Shown here piece by piece: positions 8,414 to 17,682 of a stretch of 64,000 bases of DNA. Source of the stretch: JALZUV01 sp964654855 (GTDB lineage: Bacteria; Pseudomonadota; Alphaproteobacteria; Rickettsiales; JALZUV01); assembly GCA_964654855.1 (NCBI GenBank), contig CAZZJS010000005.1:1-64000 (forward strand), written 5' to 3'. The translations under genes were made by a program, and so were the position numbers. The first letter of the stretch is position 1. Each line of letters begins with the position of its first letter. The notes under the pieces were generated by a model. The model saw only the letters and a program-made list of their open reading frames with translations. It ran no database searches and was not told where the DNA came from.

Positions 8414-9482
8414 ACAGCTTGGTTACTTAGTTTCACCTGTCGTTGACTTTCTAACGCTGGGCGGCGGCGCACTATTATTTACCCTCATTTTAGGGGTTTT
8501 GCCCTACAGTCATGAGCTAGGTGTTCAGTTAGCTATTGGTACGATGATTGGGTCGTACTTTATTAATCATCCGCATTTTGCGCATTCCTATCAGATATTT
8601 TATGCTCAATTTAGGCAGAAATTAACGCGGTCAGATTATCCATTAGGTTTGCGAATACGCTACTGGTGGGCAGGTATTTTTCTCCCCATTTTTGCGGTCG
8701 CTTTTTATGCCATTTGCGTGATGGGCGAACATTATCGCGTAATTGGCTGGGCTGCGAATTTTATGTTTTTTACCGTTGGCTGGCATTATGTGAAGCAAGG
8801 TTATGGCGTGCTCATGGTGCTTTCAGTGAAAGAGAAGTTCTTTTTTACTGATGAAGAAAAGAAGGTGCTTCTAACCAATAGTTATTTGGTTTGGGCGGTC
8901 TCCTATTTAGTTTTTAATCGGGTAATGGGAGAAGTCGAATTTTTAGGCATTAAATATTACACTTTCAACACGCCTGACTTTATAATGAATAGCCTAACAG
9001 CATTGATCGTATTTACGACAGCTTATTGTGTGGGCATGTTAATGAAACGCTACCGCGATAAGGGCGAATATCCTTCTTTAAATGGAGTGATCGCCTATGT
9101 TTCGGCTGTGTATATTTGGCTCTTTATGCGCTGGATAGATCCGGTATTGTTTTTCGTCGTTCCGGCTTTTCATTCGTTGCAGTATTTACCTTTTATTTGG
9201 CGCTATAAATATAATCAATATAAGCAAGATGAAGCGCACCGTTATGGCTATCGCTTTCGCTTATTTTTGTTTTTAGGTATGGGCTTTTTACTGGGTATGT
9301 TAGGATTTTATTTTGCGCCATTTTTGCTAGAAGAAATAGTAACTTATAATGAAGCGGTTTTTGGTACGAGCTTGTTTCTTTTTATTTTTTGGACCTTTAT
9401 AAATATTCAACATTATTTTATGGATAATGCCATTTGGCGGAAAGAAAATCAGGATGTTCAGCAATATTTATTTACCCCTTAA
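8391..9482 (+). CDS. Polytopic membrane protein with conserved-looking histidine motifs, function unknown
   Basis: A 363-residue integral membrane protein with about eight to nine hydrophobic segments. Histidines cluster at segment ends: NHPHFAHSY near residue 65, GWHYVKQGYG near 128, PAFHSLQYLPF near 260, and NIQHYFMDNAIWRKEN near 340. Such His sets in membrane proteins often bind metal or haem, as in membrane desaturases or hydroxylases, but I cannot place this protein in a named family. It overlaps LOG by 23 nt at its start and the M16 peptidase gene at its end, so the three are probably one operon. Confidence 0.75.
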   Translation: MTEQNSSKQLGYLVSPVVDFLTLGGGALLFTLILGVLPYSHELGVQLAIGTMIGSYFINHPHFAHSYQIFYAQFRQKLTRSDYPLGLRIRYWWAGIFLPIFAVAFYAICVMGEHYRVIGWAANFMFFTVGWHYVKQGYGVLMVLSVKEKFFFTDEEKKVLLTNSYLVWAVSYLVFNRVMGEVEFLGIKYYTFNTPDFIMNSLTALIVFTTAYCVGMLMKRYRDKGEYPSLNGVIAYVSAVYIWLFMRWIDPVLFFVVPAFHSLQYLPFIWRYKYNQYKQDEAHRYGYRFRLFLFLGMGFLLGMLGFYFAPFLLEEIVTYNEAVFGTSLFLFIFWTFINIQHYFMDNAIWRKENQDVQQYLFTP

Positions 9483-10797
9483 ATTATGTATTCTTATTGC
9501 TTTCTTTTGGGCGAATAATGTTTGGGCAGAGAAGCCAGCAATTCATGATTTCTCATTGGAAAATGGTTTGCGCGTCATTGTGATCGAAGATCGCCGTATT
9601 CCGGCAGTCAGCCATAATTTACTTTTCAAATTCGGAGCGGCAGATGACCCTCGCGGTAAGTCAGGTTTGGCGCATTATATGGAGCATATGTTGTTCCAAG
9701 GAACGAAAAAATATAAACCCAACGCCTATAGTAAGCTGATTGCCGCAAAAGGCGGTAAAACCAATGCATTTACTACGGCAGATTACACGGGGTATTGGGT
9801 GAATATTGCCAAAGAGCATTTGCCGCTAGTGATGGAACTAGAAGCGGATCGCTGGGAAAATTTGCAATCAGCTGATGCGGAATTTACCAAAGAAAAGCAG
9901 GTAATATTAGAAGAACGCCGTGCGCGGGTAGAGAATAACCCGGGTGCCTTATTTGCTGAGCAAATGAACGCAGCGCTCTATCTGCACCATCCCTATGGCA
10001 TTCCCATTATTGGTTGGAAGAATGAGATGGAGCGTCTCGATAAACCGGCGGTGATGGACTATTACCAACGTTATCATACGCCCAAGAATGCTGTGCTTAT
10101 TCTCTCTGGTGATATTAGTTTGAGCCATGCGAAGATGCTGGCTAACCGTTTTTATGCACCGGTTAAGTCTCGTGGGCAGGTGCTGCCAGAGCGTAACCAA
10201 GAGCCGCCACAGCTAGCGCCGCGCCGTATCGCCATGCAGCATAAACGCGTGAAACAGGTTGAGCTGGGCAAAGCGTATGTCACGCCAAGCTATGGCTGGA
10301 AGGCAGAAGGAAATCAGCAGCATTTTATTCCGCTTATGGTCGCGGATTATTTATTAGGTGGTGGCAAAACGAGCCGGCTCTATCAGCTATTGGTGGAAGA
10401 AAAACGCCTCGCTCAATCAGCATCGACAGATTTTAATCCGTTCCGCAAAGGGCCAGGGGAGTTTGAGTTAAATATTGTGCCGGTGAATGCAACGAAATTA
10501 CCCGAAATTGAGAAACTCATTGCAGTGGAATTTGACAAACTCAAAAATAATCCACCCACAGAAGCGGAATTAAATCGGGCAAAAACACAGCTGATTGCAG
10601 GCAATACTTATTTACGCGATGGGTTACAGTCGCTCGCACAAGTCATGGGGCATCTGGCCATGATCGGCTTGCCGCTCGACTTTTATTTCACGTGGGAAGA
10701 AACCATCGAAAAGATCACCGCACAGCAAGTATCTGAAAGTTTGAGACTGTTAGATGAAGATTACTCGGTGACGGGAGTTTTAAGTCCAAAAAATTAA
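9427..10797 (+). CDS. M16 (pitrilysin) family zinc peptidase, exported
   Basis: A 456-residue peptidase with the inverted zinc motif HYMEH at residues 83-87 (HxxEH) and the downstream glutamate region EERRARVENNPG. It matches the single-unit M16B type with N-terminal catalytic and C-terminal non-catalytic halves. The hydrophobic stretch LKLCILIAFFWANNVWA before EKPAIHDF is a signal peptide, giving a periplasmic enzyme. An alternative start at 9454 gives a more compact signal peptide. Many alphaproteobacteria carry two M16 genes side by side; only one is here. It ends directly at the stop of the convergent PfkB gene with no gap. Confidence 0.88.
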   Translation: MPFGGKKIRMFSNIYLPLKLCILIAFFWANNVWAEKPAIHDFSLENGLRVIVIEDRRIPAVSHNLLFKFGAADDPRGKSGLAHYMEHMLFQGTKKYKPNAYSKLIAAKGGKTNAFTTADYTGYWVNIAKEHLPLVMELEADRWENLQSADAEFTKEKQVILEERRARVENNPGALFAEQMNAALYLHHPYGIPIIGWKNEMERLDKPAVMDYYQRYHTPKNAVLILSGDISLSHAKMLANRFYAPVKSRGQVLPERNQEPPQLAPRRIAMQHKRVKQVELGKAYVTPSYGWKAEGNQQHFIPLMVADYLLGGGKTSRLYQLLVEEKRLAQSASTDFNPFRKGPGEFELNIVPVNATKLPEIEKLIAVEFDKLKNNPPTEAELNRAKTQLIAGNTYLRDGLQSLAQVMGHLAMIGLPLDFYFTWEETIEKITAQQVSESLRLLDEDYSVTGVLSPKN

Positions 10798-11922
10798 TTA
10801 ACGTTGCCGTTGTTTGTTCAAAATTTGTGATAACTCAGTTTCGGATATAGTATTATTTATTTCTTCAATTGAAGGGATAGATTGAGGATGAAGCTTCCCC
10901 CCCTTCTGCTGAAGTATTTTCCGTGCCGTTAAAGCTCCTATTTCAATCGATTTTTCCATTGGAAGGCCGGTTATATAAGCGGCCATAGTGCCCCCTAAAA
11001 AATTATCACCTGCGCCCTCCGTATCCACAATTTCTTCTTTAGAGAGAAGGGGGATTGGAATCTGTGTTGCATTCGAAATGGTTTTATCCGTTCCTTTTGG
11101 CCAGTAATAGACAGGCTCTTCGCCACGTTTAAGAATGATTTCTTTTTCTTTCAGAATCTGTGAGCCAATATGTTGATGCAGAGCGGTCAAAACAGCTTCA
11201 GGCTCTTCGTTATCGAGTTGATAAAGGTTCTTTATATCCTCATCTGTAATAGAAAGAAGGTGGCTTTGCTCCACTCCTTGTTTAAAAATATTAGGGACGT
11301 TTTCGCGTTGTTTTTTGGGTTCAAGTGGCCCGCTAGAGTCATTTGTTTTATTCCAAATTTCTGTACGGTAATTACTATCAAAAACAACCTTTGCATTAGG
11401 GTTTTTCTGCTTAAGGCTCTTAATCGCTTTAAAAAACTCATCTATTTTTCCAGCGAAAGGTCGAGAGAGAGTAATCATTGAGAAACCGATAATATCAGGA
11501 CGAATATTTACTTCCCGAACTTGCTCTTTTATTTTAGCGGCATCGCTATAAAGGTGGCGGCTAGCTCCGTTGGCGCGGCTTTTAGAAGATCGGTATTTTG
11601 TGCGCCCGTCTTCGGCTTCATAAGGAATTAATAACGCAGTGGGAGCTTTTTTAATGGTTACAAGGTGTCCTTGTACTTTCATGTTATTCGCACCCATCTC
11701 GTCGGAGATTTTAGTGCCATTAACATCATCACCGATAGCGCCAATAAAGTGAACTTCAGATTCGGGTGTGAGATTAGTATTCGGGTAAGCTTTTCTTAGC
11801 TGAGCTTGCATTTCGGCTAAGGCGTGCGAGGCATTTAAATCTCCACCACGCATCAATCCATCTTCTTGGCCTAAAAGAGGTTCGCCAAAATATAGGACTT
11901 GTTTAGAATCAACACTATGCAT
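10798..11922 (-). CDS. PfkB family sugar kinase (KDG kinase-like)
   Basis: A 374-residue ribokinase-fold kinase. The anion-hole/catalytic motif DTEGAGDNFLGG lies at about residue 295; FGEPLL at the N-terminus and FDSNYRTEIW in the middle resemble 2-keto-3-deoxygluconate kinases. It is longer than typical family members (about 310), with extra charged segments around residues 205-225 and at the C-terminus. Substrate is therefore only a suggestion. AAGGAAG precedes the ATG. It follows rpoD by 33 nt on the same strand, so it may be read through from that operon. Confidence 0.75.
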   Translation of the reverse strand: MHSVDSKQVLYFGEPLLGQEDGLMRGGDLNASHALAEMQAQLRKAYPNTNLTPESEVHFIGAIGDDVNGTKISDEMGANNMKVQGHLVTIKKAPTALLIPYEAEDGRTKYRSSKSRANGASRHLYSDAAKIKEQVREVNIRPDIIGFSMITLSRPFAGKIDEFFKAIKSLKQKNPNAKVVFDSNYRTEIWNKTNDSSGPLEPKKQRENVPNIFKQGVEQSHLLSITDEDIKNLYQLDNEEPEAVLTALHQHIGSQILKEKEIILKRGEEPVYYWPKGTDKTISNATQIPIPLLSKEEIVDTEGAGDNFLGGTMAAYITGLPMEKSIEIGALTARKILQQKGGKLHPQSIPSIEEINNTISETELSQILNKQRQR

Positions 11923-11955
11923 ACTTCCTTTATAAAGAATAAAGGTTAATGAATT

Positions 11956-14220
11956 CTAACCTTGATCCAAGAAGCTACGCATTTTGCGTGAGCGGCTTGG
12001 GTGCTTTAGTTTACGTAAAGCTTTCGCTTCGATTTGACGAATCCGCTCACGGGTTACCGAGAATTGCTGTCCTACTTCTTCCAGCGTGTGATCGGTATTC
12101 ATACCGATACCAAAACGCATGCGTAATACACGCTCTTCACGTGGGGTGAGAGAGGCGAGGATGCGAGTCGTAGTTTCGCGCAAGTTACTGTGGATAGCAG
12201 AATCGACCGGAAGCACCGCATTCGTATCTTCAATGAAATCACCGAGCTGTGAATCTTCTTCATCACCGATCGGAGTTTCGAGTGATACTGGCTCTTTCGC
12301 AATTTTCATCACCTTGCGCACCTTATCAAGTGGCATAACGAGACGTTCCGCTAGCTCTTCTGGTGTAGGTTCACGGCCAATTTCATGGAGCATCTGGCGG
12401 CCTGTACGAACGATTTTATTAATCGTTTCGATCATATGCACCGGAATACGGATCGTACGCGCTTGGTCAGCGATAGAACGGGTGATCGCTTGACGAATCC
12501 ACCAGGTTGCGTAAGTACTGAATTTATAACCACGGCGATATTCAAATTTATCAACCGCTTTCATTAGACCAATATTACCTTCTTGAATCAGATCCAAGAA
12601 TTGCAGGCCACGATTGGTATATTTCTTGGCGATAGAGATAACGAGACGAAGGTTTGCTTCGATCATCTCTTTCTTCGCACGGCTCGCTTCGCGCTCGCCT
12701 TTTTGTACAGCCATGACGATGCGTTTATATTCGCTAATATCGACGCCGAGTTGACGTGCGGTGCTGCAAATATCACCGCGAAGGTCGTCTAGCTCATCGT
12801 AATTATCTTTGATGAAGTCTTTCCAGCCTTTTTCTTTCGACTTGGCCATCTCATCGAGCCAGCCTTCAGTTAGCTCGTTATTCTTATAGGCTTCGAGGAA
12901 GCTTTCGCGCGTAACGCCAGCTTTTTCCGCCATTTTAAGCATTTGCATTTCCTGTTTGATAACGCGACGGTTAATTCCGTACATTTTATCCATCAGTTTT
13001 TCGACTTGGTTATTATGCACGCGGATATTGATGGTCAATTCCACTAAATCTTTATGCAATTTGTCGTATTTCTTTTTATCCGCATCGGTGAATTTACCTT
13101 CACCAAAGGCCGCAAGAAGCTGCTTCTCTTGAAGCTTTTTCATTGGTTTTGCGATTTTAGCTAAATCATCAAGCTGTTCTAAAGTGCGTGGCGTAAGCTC
13201 AGTTTCCATCGCAAGGAGCGATGGGTTAGCAACGTAATCATCGCCACTATTGCTATTTTCACCTTCTTCGCCTTCTTCAGCCTCTTCGCCTTCTTCGTCT
13301 TCTTCGCTCTCTTCGCTCTCATCATCTTCGATTTCGTCTTCTGCTTCGATATCTGCATCGGCAAGGCCAAGGCTGTCGCCATCTGGGTCGGCCTGATCGT
13401 CATCTGAAGCACCATAAGCTTCTGCACCGTAAGTGGCGTCGAGATCGATAATGTCACGTAGTAGAACGGTGCCAGCTTCTAGCCCATCGCGCCATTCCAT
13501 CATTTCGGTCATTACAAGCGGGCTCTCACATAAAGAGGTAACCATCGCTTCACGACCTGCTTCGATGCGTTTAGCGATTTCAATTTCACCTTCACGAGAA
13601 AGTAGCTCAACATTACCCATTTCGCGCAAATACATGCGAACAGGATCATCAGCGCGGCCATATTTGTCGGCTTTTTCTTTTTCCTCAGAATCTTCAACTT
13701 CGCTAGCATCTTCTACCAGCGTGATACCTGCGCTTTGTAGGCCAGAGATGGTATTATCAATAAAGTCAGCTGAGAATTCATCCGGCGGAACCATCTGGTT
13801 GATTTCGTCATAGGTTAGGAAACCACGCGTTTTACCACGGCCAAGGAGCTTTTTAACAATCTCCTGCTGTTTTTCTTTAAGTGCTTTCGCCTCTTTTTTG
13901 CTGAGTTTAACTTCAGGTACTGCGGCTGCCGCTGCTTCCGCTGCTTCGGCTTCTTTTTTCTGTTTAGCAGTGAGTTTCTTAGCGGCAGGCTTTTTGGCTG
14001 CGGTCGTCTTTTTAGCTGCAGGTGCCTTCGCTGGAGTTGCTTTCTTAGCCGGAGCTTTTTTCGCCGCTGTAGTTTTTGTCTTGGTTGCAGGCTTCTTAGG
14101 TGTCGCTTTTTTCGCTGGAGCAGCCTTTTTGGTAGCAGTTTTCTTTGCTGCCGCTTGTTTCTTCTTAGCCTCTTCTTTGCTGTCTTTTGCTTTAGAAGTC
14201 GTCGTTTTCTTAGCAGCCAT
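11956..14220 (-). CDS. rpoD: Primary sigma factor RpoD with an H1-like N-terminal tail
   Basis: A 754-residue primary sigma factor that directs RNA polymerase to housekeeping promoters. The first approximately 90 residues are almost only Lys, Ala, Pro and Thr (repeated AAKK/PAKK), like histone H1 tails. Region 1.1 follows (GRGKTRGFLTYDEINQM), region 1.2 (DPVRMYLREMG), a non-conserved region with an acidic Glu/Asp run at about 285-330, region 2 (RGLQFLDLIQEGNIGLMKAV), region 3, and region 4 with the HTH TLEEVGQQFSVTRERIRQIE. AGGA lies 6 nt before the ATG. It sits downstream of dnaG, the order usual in proteobacteria. Confidence 0.97.
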   Translation of the reverse strand: MAAKKTTTSKAKDSKEEAKKKQAAAKKTATKKAAPAKKATPKKPATKTKTTAAKKAPAKKATPAKAPAAKKTTAAKKPAAKKLTAKQKKEAEAAEAAAAAVPEVKLSKKEAKALKEKQQEIVKKLLGRGKTRGFLTYDEINQMVPPDEFSADFIDNTISGLQSAGITLVEDASEVEDSEEKEKADKYGRADDPVRMYLREMGNVELLSREGEIEIAKRIEAGREAMVTSLCESPLVMTEMMEWRDGLEAGTVLLRDIIDLDATYGAEAYGASDDDQADPDGDSLGLADADIEAEDEIEDDESEESEEDEEGEEAEEGEEGENSNSGDDYVANPSLLAMETELTPRTLEQLDDLAKIAKPMKKLQEKQLLAAFGEGKFTDADKKKYDKLHKDLVELTINIRVHNNQVEKLMDKMYGINRRVIKQEMQMLKMAEKAGVTRESFLEAYKNNELTEGWLDEMAKSKEKGWKDFIKDNYDELDDLRGDICSTARQLGVDISEYKRIVMAVQKGEREASRAKKEMIEANLRLVISIAKKYTNRGLQFLDLIQEGNIGLMKAVDKFEYRRGYKFSTYATWWIRQAITRSIADQARTIRIPVHMIETINKIVRTGRQMLHEIGREPTPEELAERLVMPLDKVRKVMKIAKEPVSLETPIGDEEDSQLGDFIEDTNAVLPVDSAIHSNLRETTTRILASLTPREERVLRMRFGIGMNTDHTLEEVGQQFSVTRERIRQIEAKALRKLKHPSRSRKMRSFLDQG

Positions 14221-14271
14221 AATCGATCCTGATACTATTACATTTTTGTAAGAAGTTTTAAAAACCCACCA

Positions 14272-14299
14272 TAGATAAGCCGGAAGGGGTTAATTTCAA
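14272..14299 (-). promoter_or_regulatory. Candidate rpoD promoter
   Basis: On the minus strand TTGAAA (14299-14294), 16 nt, then TATCTA (14277-14272), about 50 nt before the rpoD start codon in the dnaG-rpoD gap. The hexamers match sigma-70 consensus partly; a dedicated rpoD promoter is plausible but not proven. Confidence 0.4.
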
Positions 14300-14344
14300 G
14301 TTAATCCTTGAGAAATATTCAATTTTTTTGGTTTTCTGCACGTT

Positions 14345-16075
14345 TTATGCGTATTGGCGCCGTAAGAGCGTCTCTTTTTCGGCTTGAAGAGCTTGTAATT
14401 GCTGCAAACTATTTTCGGTTACCTCACCTTGAAGGAGTTGCATTTCTTGGTCAATTTGCGCCAGAGTGACCCCATCTACCAGATGTTGCCAAGCTTGTGG
14501 AAGGTTCTCGTTCGGAATATGCACTTTCGTGTTGTCTCGTAGGGCGATCACTTCAGCTGTTGGTTCTTCTTCACGTTCCATCAACCAATGTTGAATGTTA
14601 GCTAGCGTGCTATCGGCTATTTCAAGTCGTTCTAACGTGGCGTTAATTTCGCCTTGATCGAGCAATTCAGGATTGGCGATCAGTAATTTCAGCATTTGTT
14701 TTTGCGTGCGTAAGATGCCAGCCGCGCGAGTGGGAGCATTGGGCGGTGGTACAGCAATTGTTTGCTTTTTACCGTAAGATTTTTTGTAACTGCGTGAGTT
14801 GTTATTTTTGGCAAATCGCTGCTCGCGGAAATATTGTTTAAAATGATGCTGCACCCCTTCATGCTCAATACGTGAGGCGAGCAAGTTTAGTTCGGCCTCC
14901 GCTGCTGCGCGTTGTTCTGGAGTGTTGGATTCATGACGTTGCGTGACGGTTTCAAAAACCATTTGCGATAGCTGCGTGGTTTGTTGCAGCATTTTTTGTA
15001 ACGCATCCGTACCGTTGGCTTTTAAAAAATCATCCGGATCTTGCCCTTGAGGGAGCGTTAAAAAGCGGAGAGTCTTTCCCGGTTGCAGCATTGGCAAGGC
15101 AAGTTCGGCACTACGCCACATAGCGCGTTGGCCGGCCTTATCGCCATCGAGACACAGAATCGGCGCATCTTGATAGCGCCATAAGCCCTTTAGGTGCGTT
15201 TCGGTAAGTGCGGTTCCGAGTGGGGCGACACCGGTCGTAAAACCATATTGGTGCAGGGCAATCACATCCATATAGCCTTCGGCAACGATAATGGGAGTTT
15301 CATCGCGTGCGGCTAATTTGGCATTCTTCCAGTTATAGAGCACATGGCCTTTATGGAAGAGTGGTGTTTCTGGCGAGTTGAGATATTTGGGCGCTGTATC
15401 AGATTTTACCATCAACCGACCGCCAAAGGCGATGACTTCGCCTTGTCTATCGGTAATTGGGAACATCACCCGTCCACGAAAGCGTGAATAAGGCGTGCGG
15501 CTTTTATCTTCCAGTTGGATGAGCAAACCTGTTTCGACCATCTGGCTTTCTTCCACCCCTTCGGCGGATAAAAACTGTTTGAGCGCGAATTTATCATCCG
15601 GCGCATAGCCCAGTCCAAAATGCTGGATTGTTTGCTGGCTGAGGCCACGACCGATTAAATAATCACGTGCTGCTTGTCCATGTGCGAGGTTAAGTTGTTC
15701 CTGAAACCATTCATTGGCGAGCTTTACGACATCGGATAGATTCTGGCGTTTTTTTTCTTGCGCTTTTGCCTCAGGTGAAATTTCTGGCAGAGGAATGCCC
15801 GCTTCGCGAGCGAGCGATTCAATCGCTTGCGGATAGGTAAGGCGGTCATGCTCCATCAAAAACTTAATACCATCGCCATGGGCGGAACAGCCGAAACAAT
15901 GGTAAAAATTCTTCTGGTCATTGACGGTGAAGGAGGGAGTTTTTTCCTGATGGAATGGGCAGCATGCTTCAAACTCGCGGCCTTTTTTCTTCAATGGCAC
16001 CCGCGCGCCAACAATTTGCGAAACGGGAATTTCGTCGCGCAAGCGTTGGATAAAGCTTTTCGGGTACATAACCAT
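14345..16075 (-). CDS. dnaG: DNA primase DnaG
   Basis: A 576-residue replicative primase that makes RNA primers for lagging-strand synthesis. The N-terminal CHC2 zinc finger has C39-x2-H42 and C60-x2-C63 (FYHCFGC). The Toprim catalytic core shows VAEGYMDVIALHQYG and CLDGDKAGQ. The C-terminal helicase-binding region is short and Gln-rich. The start could be the first ATG or the one two codons later; both lack a strong ribosome site. It precedes rpoD by 124 nt on the same strand. Confidence 0.96.
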   Translation of the reverse strand: MVMYPKSFIQRLRDEIPVSQIVGARVPLKKKGREFEACCPFHQEKTPSFTVNDQKNFYHCFGCSAHGDGIKFLMEHDRLTYPQAIESLAREAGIPLPEISPEAKAQEKKRQNLSDVVKLANEWFQEQLNLAHGQAARDYLIGRGLSQQTIQHFGLGYAPDDKFALKQFLSAEGVEESQMVETGLLIQLEDKSRTPYSRFRGRVMFPITDRQGEVIAFGGRLMVKSDTAPKYLNSPETPLFHKGHVLYNWKNAKLAARDETPIIVAEGYMDVIALHQYGFTTGVAPLGTALTETHLKGLWRYQDAPILCLDGDKAGQRAMWRSAELALPMLQPGKTLRFLTLPQGQDPDDFLKANGTDALQKMLQQTTQLSQMVFETVTQRHESNTPEQRAAAEAELNLLASRIEHEGVQHHFKQYFREQRFAKNNNSRSYKKSYGKKQTIAVPPPNAPTRAAGILRTQKQMLKLLIANPELLDQGEINATLERLEIADSTLANIQHWLMEREEEPTAEVIALRDNTKVHIPNENLPQAWQHLVDGVTLAQIDQEMQLLQGEVTENSLQQLQALQAEKETLLRRQYA

Positions 16076-16125
16076 GATTAAATCTTTATAGAGCGGACAA
16101 GCGGATTAGGCTATAGGGTATCTTA

Positions 16126-16818
16126 ATGGAAGGTAACGAATTTCTGAATATTGAAGGCCAGCAAGTGCCGCTGAAGCTGAAGCGCAATGCGCGGGCGAAG
16201 CGTATTGTACTGCGCCTTAGCCGCGATGGTTCGGCGGTTCAGCTAACCTTGCCGCGCCGCGTGAGTAAGAAAAAGGCGATTGCTTTTGCAAATACGCAAA
16301 CTGAATGGATCGCTAAGCAACTTGCCAAAAAACCGGAACCTATTGCGTTTGAGCCTGGGATTACGCTTTCGGTTTTGGGAGAGGAGTTGACCTTCCAACA
16401 TCATGACCAACGTTCAACAAAACATGAAGGTCAGGTGGTTTATTTGGGCGGCGATGTGGAGTTTTTTAGCAGCCGGATGAAAGAGTATATCAAGAAACAG
16501 GCGCGTGAAGAATTTAGCGAAATGGCGGTGGATATTGCTGATCGTATTGGGCAGCATGTATCAGCAGTGCGGTTGCGCGATACGACCTCTCGTTGGGGTA
16601 GTTGCAGCCGCGATGGGACGATTAATCTAAGCTGGCGTTTGGCACTAGCGCCGCACGAAGTGGCACATTATGTGGTGGCACATGAAGTGGCGCATTTAGA
16701 GCATTTTGACCATTCTCCTGATTTTTGGGAAGTGGTGGATCACCTCCACCCCGATTGGGAAAATGAGCGCGATTGGCTGCGCGAACATGGCGCAACGCTA
16801 CATGCTTATGGTGGGTAA
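16126..16818 (+). CDS. YgjP/SprT-like zinc metallopeptidase (M48-related)
   Basis: A 230-residue protein with the YgjP family signature: RWGSCSRDGTINLSWRL, then HEVAHLEHFDHSPDFW with H186, E187 and H190 as the gluzincin HExxH, and later histidines as the third ligand. Predicted soluble zinc peptidase; substrate unknown. It is transcribed divergently from dnaG, and its last 21 nt overlap the end of the convergent lpxL. Confidence 0.85.
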   Translation: MEGNEFLNIEGQQVPLKLKRNARAKRIVLRLSRDGSAVQLTLPRRVSKKKAIAFANTQTEWIAKQLAKKPEPIAFEPGITLSVLGEELTFQHHDQRSTKHEGQVVYLGGDVEFFSSRMKEYIKKQAREEFSEMAVDIADRIGQHVSAVRLRDTTSRWGSCSRDGTINLSWRLALAPHEVAHYVVAHEVAHLEHFDHSPDFWEVVDHLHPDWENERDWLREHGATLHAYGG

Positions 16819-17682
16819 TTCGCTGAGTTTTCCCCAGCGTTGATGTACCCATAGCCATTGTTCGGGATGCTCTGTCACCCAAGCTTCAATTTGTTGATTA
16901 ATGAGGTGCATGGCTTCTAGTGTATCGCAATTTTTGGGTAGGGTGAGTTCTTGGACTTCGATTGTAAAATTTGCCCCTTTCTGGCGGATGCAGCGAATGG
17001 CAGCGAGGCTGGCATTGAAGCGTAAAGCCATTTCGGCAGCGGCGGTAGAGGTGGGCGCAGGATTGCCGAAAAACTCAACTTTTTCGCCATCATTTTGTTT
17101 TTGATCGACCAATAAACCGGCATGGCTATTTTTGCTCATGGCTTTGAGTAGTGCGCGCGCACCATGTTTGCCTTTCGGGTGAAGCTCTGGGCAGTAGCGT
17201 TTGCGAATACGGTAATAAATTTTTTCCACATACGGATTATTGAGATGGCGATAGATAGAGGTGATTTCGATATTCTCTAGCGCACCAACCCAAGGAATGA
17301 TCTCCCAATTTGCTAAATGCGCGCCGAAAAAAATACAAGGTTTTTCGGCTTCTTTGGTGGCGGCAATGAGTTGGCTGCTCTCATTCGTTATTTCAACACG
17401 CTTTGCCAAACGTAGATGCCCCAACCAAGGCGTTTCGGCAAAAGTACGACCAAGGTTATTCCACATAAGATGCAGGGTTTTGTCTCGTTTTGCATCATCC
17501 CAATCAGGAAAGGCGCGGGTTAAATTATAGGTGGCAATCTTATGCCATTTAAGGCGTGGACCGATAAGCTGCCCGAGCTTTCCTCCAAGAGCGGATCCCC
17601 AATCTAAGGGTAGAATGCGAAATATCGCAAAGAGGAGGAGCAAAAAGCCCGTCTCCAAAAGGTGAGCGAGCTTTTTACTCAT
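16798..17682 (-). CDS. lpxL: Lipid A acyltransferase (LpxL/HtrB family)
   Basis: A 294-residue membrane-associated acyltransferase that adds a secondary acyl chain to Kdo-lipid A. It shows one N-terminal membrane anchor (LETGFLLLLFAIFRILPL) and the catalytic FFGAHLANWE motif (H followed by the acidic residue five positions later). Family assignment is firm, the exact chain and position are not. It overlaps lpxK by 8 nt, forming one operon with lpxK and waaA on the minus strand. Confidence 0.88.
   Translation of the reverse strand: MSKKLAHLLETGFLLLLFAIFRILPLDWGSALGGKLGQLIGPRLKWHKIATYNLTRAFPDWDDAKRDKTLHLMWNNLGRTFAETPWLGHLRLAKRVEITNESSQLIAATKEAEKPCIFFGAHLANWEIIPWVGALENIEITSIYRHLNNPYVEKIYYRIRKRYCPELHPKGKHGARALLKAMSKNSHAGLLVDQKQNDGEKVEFFGNPAPTSTAAAEMALRFNASLAAIRCIRQKGANFTIEVQELTLPKNCDTLEAMHLINQQIEAWVTEHPEQWLWVHQRWGKLSELPTISM

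Noticed and set aside
13179..14251. Several frames opposite and across rpoD (13433-13813, 13898-14251)
   Set aside because: Antisense shadows of the Lys/Ala/Glu-rich parts of RpoD; repetitive composition explains the absence of stops.
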